Of a DNA stretch of 11,717 nucleotides, positions 7,981 through 11,717 are shown piece after piece. The stretch is from contig RXOD01005984.1 of NCBI GenBank assembly GCA_005223375.1, positions 1-11,717 on the forward strand. Reading direction: 5' to 3'. The notes beneath the pieces are model-generated. The model was not told the origin of the DNA and did no database searches. It worked only from the letters and a program-made list of their open reading frames with translations. This DNA is from Amoebophrya sp. AT5.2. Taxonomy: Eukaryota; Sar; Dinophyceae; Syndiniales; Amoebophryaceae. Position 1 is the first letter of the stretch; every line of letters starts with the position of its first letter. A program made the position numbers and the translations under genes.

Positions 7981-9480
7981 CTTCATGATTGACTCGGTGG
8001 ATGTTGCTGCGTCCTGTGCGCTGCCGTCCCACGTGATGCTGCTTGCGGAGCGGCCCGCGTCTTTTTGGTTGTCGTCCGCAAAGGTGAAGAAGGGCCGGAA
8101 TCCGCAGTAGCAGTCGTCGTCGCTCACCTCCACGTTGTTGACCTTTCCCCCGACGGTCGGCAGCCGGTCGTCCACCAGCACGAAATGCCAGTCGGGAGCA
8201 CCGCCGTCACCCCCACCGGCCAGGTGCATCGGCACCGCGTACGCACCCACCGGACTCCGCTTGCGGGGCTCGACCAGGAAGCCCTGGGTGGCCATGTTCT
8301 GGAGCGCCGCCATGAACCAGCAGTGCCCCAGCGGGCCCTGGACGATCGATTCCGGCGGCACGCGGGTCCCCGGCTCCACGAAATTCACGCGATTCGACTT
8401 GAACATGTCACCGAGCCTGGTGATGCGGACCTGGTCTTTCTGCCGCTTTTGGATGGCCGCCGCGACCTGCGTATCGCCTCGGAGGCCGTACAAATTCGCG
8501 AAAGCGAGGTCGAACACCTTCGTGCTGCGCGCCTGAGGGTGGCTCTCGTCGGCCCCACCCTGCTGGGTCGCAGTGGTTGATGTGGTGCCAGCCTCTTTCA
8601 CCTGGACGTCTTGAAAGAAACCGCGCTGCTCCTCGAAGCCAAGCAGCTGCAAACGAACGTCCCAATACCCCTCTCTCGAGGGAATCTTCTCCGGCTCGCG
8701 CGGAGCCAGCACTTCCCGTCCAGTCGCTGAGGCCGCCGGCTCCAGCACCTGCGTTCTGCCCTTGTAAACCGTCTGCCACATTCTGGCAACGTCCTCCTTC
8801 TGCAGCGCGGTCTCGTGAAACGTCCTGCTTCTGCTGAGCTCAGGCTCGCCTTTTTCCGCAACTTCTATCGCAGCCGCTTCCTCGGTCCCCATTGCGCACG
8901 ACGTGGGCAGCCCGCACTGGCGCACAGGGATAGCACTGTGCCGACCGACGAGCACGGTCGGGTCGGGTTGGGCCCGAGAAAGCGAGAGAAACGCCGTCGA
9001 GTTCAGGAAATTGTTGCTTGTTTCCGAAGGGGAGGAGAAGTGGAGGCTTCGCTCCTGTACTAACGAAGCTTTTTCGCCGCCGTCTCTTTCCACCTCCACC
9101 GCCGCGGATTCTTTTTCTTGCCCCCGAGGTGATGATGTCGCTGCGCTTCCTGATGAAATCAGCGGCCGCAGCAAGTCCTGCATCAAGCCCAGGAAGGCGG
9201 CCCCCTGATGCTCTACTTCGCCGTGGTCCCGCCGCTGTAGGAAGCCCAGCGCAGACGAGGGAGAAGAAGGGGCCTTCTCGATGGCATGCGCGTCGCCTTC
9301 CACGTCGACGACAGCCGGCTGCAGGAAGTCAGTGAATTCGGGGTTCTGAGTTTTGCATCCCGCCGGAACTAGAATGGCGAAAACACTACACGAAACGATC
9401 ATCGTGGCCAGGCTAGGCCACACGGGGGACCGATGTTTTTTGTCCTCCCGCCGGCGCCGTAACGCCGAAGCCATCAACAT
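7981..9480 (-). CDS. Calpain-like cysteine protease, first exon with membrane anchor and catalytic Cys
   Basis: The first plausible ATG is at 9480 (a second at 9474); the exon encodes exactly 500 residues up to the AAG|GTACTT donor. The N-terminus has a basic patch (RRRREDKKHR) before a hydrophobic segment of about 20 residues (WPSLATMIVSCSVFAILVPA), so the protein is probably a type II membrane protein or secreted. About 330 residues of low-similarity sequence follow. The calpain core then starts: IVQGPLGHCWFMAALQNMA holds the oxyanion Gln and the catalytic Cys (codon 8322-8320, residue 387), and DWHFVLVDDRLPT is the conserved VVDDRLPT strand. The usual DCW is HCW here. Calpains cleave proteins in the cytosol, mostly under calcium control. 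The calcium-binding residues cannot be judged by eye. Confidence 0.8.
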
Positions 9481-10379
9481 GATAAAAGTAGGTGCGTACT
9501 GCTTTTCGGGCCTCTCTAACCTATGAAGACTTCTGCAGCTGGAGAATGGGGTTTGCAACAGGAAAAGATGGTAATGGTATCGGATAAAAAAATATTTTTT
9601 CTTTGCCTCAGCACCAAGATGTTCCGATCAGCAATTCCAGTTGGTGCGACGCGACACTGACGCAACGAACGACAACGCACCGATGCGATGGCATTTTTCA
9701 CGCGGGGAGGAATGAAAACGAGGCCGAACAAACTCGGCAAGTACGACGACACTGGGGCCGAACCAAAACAGGACGACGTCACCGATGTGCAGGACGAGGA
9801 CGAGGTCAAACCAACTTACTAACGATCGAGAAGCCTCGCATGCGTGAAAGCTCTACCAGAAAACGAACGCCGGGGTTTTTCTTCCCCTATATTTCATGGC
9901 ACTTGCTGTTGCTGTTGCTTGACGCTCTCCTTCATTTTTATGCACATGGACATGCGTAAGAAGATTTGTTTTTGCATATGTTGTTCAGAACCTATGCGTG
10001 CGCCCCATCCGATGCCGTATGTGATTGTGAACAAGTCCATTTTTCTGTAGACCTCTCATGGATCTCCGCTGGGTCAACGTAGTCTCTCTATACTTTTTGT
10101 TTCTTCTTTCTTGCCCCCGTCGTCCCGTAGGCGGCGCGATAGTTTCCCACGACGACAGCGCCAGCGTTGTAGAAATAGACCTTGGTTTATCTCCACATCT
10201 TCATCCCGGATTCGCGATGAAGATCTGGAGATAAACCACGGTCTATTTGTGACATGCATGGAAGGATAATTTATTATGGTATAAACCCGCCATTACGTCA
10301 TCCTCCTTCTCCTGCGGCTGCGGAGTGCGCGGGCGCATCTACTGCGGTCATTCTCTCTTTCTTTCCTTATCCTTTCTTT
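9481..10379. other. Intergenic region, 3' flank of one gene and 5' flank of the calpain-like gene
   Basis: About 900 nt without a supported gene. Plus-strand frames at 9603-9959 and nearby have basic, repetitive translations and no motif. The region holds a large inverted repeat (10173-10248), a self-complementary A/T tract (about 9586-9600) roughly 110 nt upstream of the calpain ATG, and a GTTGCTGTTGCT microrepeat near 9907. Pyrimidine runs on the minus strand before the ATG could serve cis- or trans-splicing. Confidence 0.45.
10173..10248. repeat. 33-bp inverted repeat with two mismatches and a 10-nt loop
   Basis: The arms are 10173-10205 and 10216-10248; 31 of 33 positions pair. The loop is CCGGATTCGC (10206-10215). 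On the minus strand the hairpin begins about 130 nt after the stop codon of the right-hand gene, so it may be in its 3' UTR or just beyond. The length and near-perfect pairing fit a small-RNA precursor, a foldback (MITE-like) element or a 3'-end signal. The sequence alone does not choose among them. Confidence 0.85.
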
Positions 10380-10547
10380 CTACTCCGGCAGCGGCGCCTT
10401 GTTCGCTCCGGCGGTGCCCTTCGGGACGAGGGTCTGGTAGCAAATGGCATCCGCAGCCACGCCCTCGAACTTGATGACGGCGGTAATAAAACCCATGTCC
10501 AGCTTCTGTTGCGCAAACTGCGGAAAACAATCCCCGTAGTAGAAAAC
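10380..10547 (-). CDS. Unknown beta-rich domain protein, last exon
   Basis: The TTGGTCAG|GTT acceptor has a CTGAT branch-like site 26 nt upstream. Phase 0 matches the preceding donor. The exon encodes VFYYGDCFPQFAQQKLDMGF, then ITAVIKFEGVAADAICYQTL and a short tail to PLPE and TAG (10382-10380). Alternating hydrophobic residues suggest the last beta strands of a sandwich fold. The plus-strand frame over the same bases (10254-10646) is a shadow. Confidence 0.6.
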   Translation of the reverse strand, partial: VFYYGDCFPQFAQQKLDMGFITAVIKFEGVAADAICYQTLVPKGTAGANKAPLPE

Positions 10548-10962
10548 CTGACCAATGTTGACGATGTGATCAGAACGCCTCATTCATTTTCGATATCGAG
10601 TCGAGGGGCCGCTCCTATCGGTATCGACCGAGGATCTAAGGGTTGAAAGAAGAAGAACCAAAAGGGACGGAGAAACAGAGCTAGCGGCACGCATGACACT
10701 TGTCTTTGTTGGCTCGTGTGCCCAAACACAACTGTTGGCAGTTGTGTTTGATATGGCGTTCGATCATTCACATGTGCACCACTTGCGTTTGATCGTACGT
10801 CATAGCAAGCGCGTCCTCGATCGATCGATTGCCAACGACTACAGTCACCGTAGCTGTCTGATGCTCTCAAAATTCCATACCCTATGTTGATCGGATAAGG
10901 TGAGAATCAAAATCCTACATTCAATTTCAAATAAGTGAGCCAATTAGTTGATAAATTAATAC
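10548..10962 (-). other. Second intron seen of the right-hand gene
   Basis: GT (ACC|GTATTA) to AG, 415 nt, phase 0. It is AT-rich next to the donor and contains a perfect 12-bp hairpin (10723-10750). Confidence 0.6.
10723..10750. repeat. Perfect 12-bp inverted repeat with 4-nt loop inside an intron
   Basis: CAAACACAACTG at 10723-10734 pairs exactly with 10739-10750, and the loop is TTGG. It lies mid-intron, away from the splice sites. Confidence 0.85.
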
Positions 10963-11138
10963 GGTGCCCTTCGGGGGTCCGTGCGTCCGGCCTTGTGTTT
11001 CGGCTCCCTCCACCCAAAACGCGGCGGTGCCGACGGTGAGGTCGATTTCGCACCAGATGAAGTCGCCGTGCTCGAACGCGCGGACGGTAAACTCCTTGCA
11101 CCGTGTCACGTCCGCCTTCCGCCGCACGCAGACGATAC
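10963..11138 (-). CDS. Unknown beta-rich (SPRY/concanavalin-like?) domain protein, internal exon
   Basis: The acceptor ATCGATAG|GTATCG has a CTGAC site 21 nt upstream. Phase 1 fits the upstream exon, giving SRK-G-IVCVRRKADVTRCKEF across the junction. The exon continues VRAFEHGDFIWCEIDLTVGTAAFWVEGAE. A pattern GDxIxCEIDLxxGTxxFWVxG resembles the GDxIGxxxDLxxGxxSFxxNG strand pair of SPRY domains, which bind partner proteins. That is a motif resemblance only; an L-type lectin-like or lineage-specific fold is equally possible. Confidence 0.6.
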
Positions 11139-11506
11139 CTATCGATGTTCACAAGTCAGTGTCTGTGTTAGTGTTCGTGTAAAGCAATATATACGTTTAC
11201 GTCTTTTTTTAGTACCTTCTAAAACCTATGTGTCGTGTGGTGGTGCTCAAAGGTATATTCTGCTCGCACCGATCAAAGCGATCAATCAGATTGACGGCGC
11301 CTCAATCCACAGATCATCTACGGTGGCTGCGGACTAAGATTTTTCGTCCTACACCTACTAGTAATGCTAATGTCCGACACACGCCCGCCGTCCTTGCGCA
11401 TTTCCGAGTTGATCGTAGTACGGCCGTATTGCGCGCCGCGCATTTGGCGCAGCTGATAGATCGAGCACCAAAGGGATGATCGGTTCATCGGAAAAACAAA
11501 GTTTAC
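11139..11506 (-). other. First intron seen of the right-hand gene
   Basis: The donor AAAAG|GTAAAC is at 11507/11506 and the acceptor is GATAG at 11139, 368 nt, phase 1 at both ends. No repeat or further exon was recognised inside. Confidence 0.6.
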
Positions 11507-11632
11507 CTTTTCTGGAGACGAAGATGGACTGAATTCGCTGGATGTTCTTCGCGCACGGCAGCTTGTTGCTGAAGACAAAGCCGATCCCGTCCGCCATCGA
11601 AAAGCCGTTCTCGTTCGTGCCGTCCACTTTTT
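11507..11632 (-). CDS. Unknown beta-rich domain protein, upstream exon (gene partial at right edge)
   Basis: It encodes KVDGTNENGFSMADGIGFVF, then SNKLPCAKNIQRIQSIFVSRK. The frame has a stop at 11657-11655, and an AACAACAG acceptor at 11633 with a CTGAC site 26 nt upstream marks the exon start (AAAAAG five bases later is an alternative in the same phase). The ADGIGFVF string resembles the ADGxxFVx strand of L-type lectin-like sandwiches. Earlier exons and the start codon lie beyond the window. Confidence 0.55.
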
Positions 11633-11717
11633 CTGTTGTTTTTTCGAGAAGTCGTCAGCGCCAGCGGCATATCGATGGCAATGATGAATTATTCGGGTAG
11701 TTCTTGCTATCTGTGGT

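Noticed and set aside
8065..8580. Plus-strand frames opposite calpain exon 1
   Set aside because: Antisense shadows of the clear calpain Cys motif region.
9603..9959. Plus-strand frame of 118 codons between two minus-strand genes
   Set aside because: Basic, repetitive translation, no domain, opposite to all other genes, and crossing low-complexity DNA.
10074..10259. Minus frame across the 33-bp inverted repeat
   Set aside because: A peptide that arises only because the hairpin arms lack stops; no other coding sign.
10254..10646. Plus-strand frame of 130 codons
   Set aside because: It overlaps the minus-strand last exon, whose splice phase and peptide continuity are much better.
1..11717. 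CRISPR arrays, tRNA or rRNA genes, bacterial operon signals
   Set aside because: None were seen: no regularly spaced identical repeats with unique spacers, no cloverleaf or rRNA-like stretch, and genes are intron-split.

Overview
The window looks like nuclear DNA of a protist. The coding blocks are interrupted by introns of roughly 180 to 700 nt with recognisable GT...AG borders, several of which carry a CTGAC- or CTGAT-like branch site 20-26 nt before the acceptor. All three recognisable genes lie head to tail on the minus strand, the proteins have long low-complexity inserts, and there are no bacterial operon signals. Unidirectional gene order, calpain-like proteases and repeat-bounded introns suggest an alveolate, perhaps of the dinoflagellate/Syndiniales lineage. 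That placement is inference from style, not from a marker gene.

Layout in transcription order (right to left). (1) 11632-10380: the last three exons of a gene of unknown function. They join in phase and encode a beta-rich, possibly SPRY/concanavalin-like domain; the 5' part lies beyond the right edge. (2) 10379-9481: about 900 nt without a convincing gene, holding a near-perfect 33-bp inverted repeat. (3) 9480-3587: a calpain-family (clan CA, C2) cysteine protease in about five exons, with an N-terminal membrane anchor. Catalytic Cys is in exon 1, and His and Asn are in exon 3. The Cys and His parts are separated by nearly 700 residues instead of the usual ~160. (4) 3586-3241: an intergenic spacer with a perfect 14-bp GC-rich hairpin. 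(5) 3240-1, running off the left edge: a protein with a charged helical N-terminal region, a degenerate SGNH/GDSL-hydrolase domain that has lost its catalytic motifs, a Ser/acidic linker, and the start of a second SGNH domain with an intact GDSITEG motif.

The most unusual features are the tandem dead-plus-live SGNH arrangement, the hugely expanded calpain core, and a calpain intron whose two ends form terminal inverted repeats, as expected for an introner-type (transposon-derived) intron. Part of that repeat recurs in an intron of the SGNH gene. Exon borders were chosen by eye from splice motifs and phase. Those of the right-hand gene and of the 1965-1501 intron are the firmest; those of calpain exons 2-5 are tentative.
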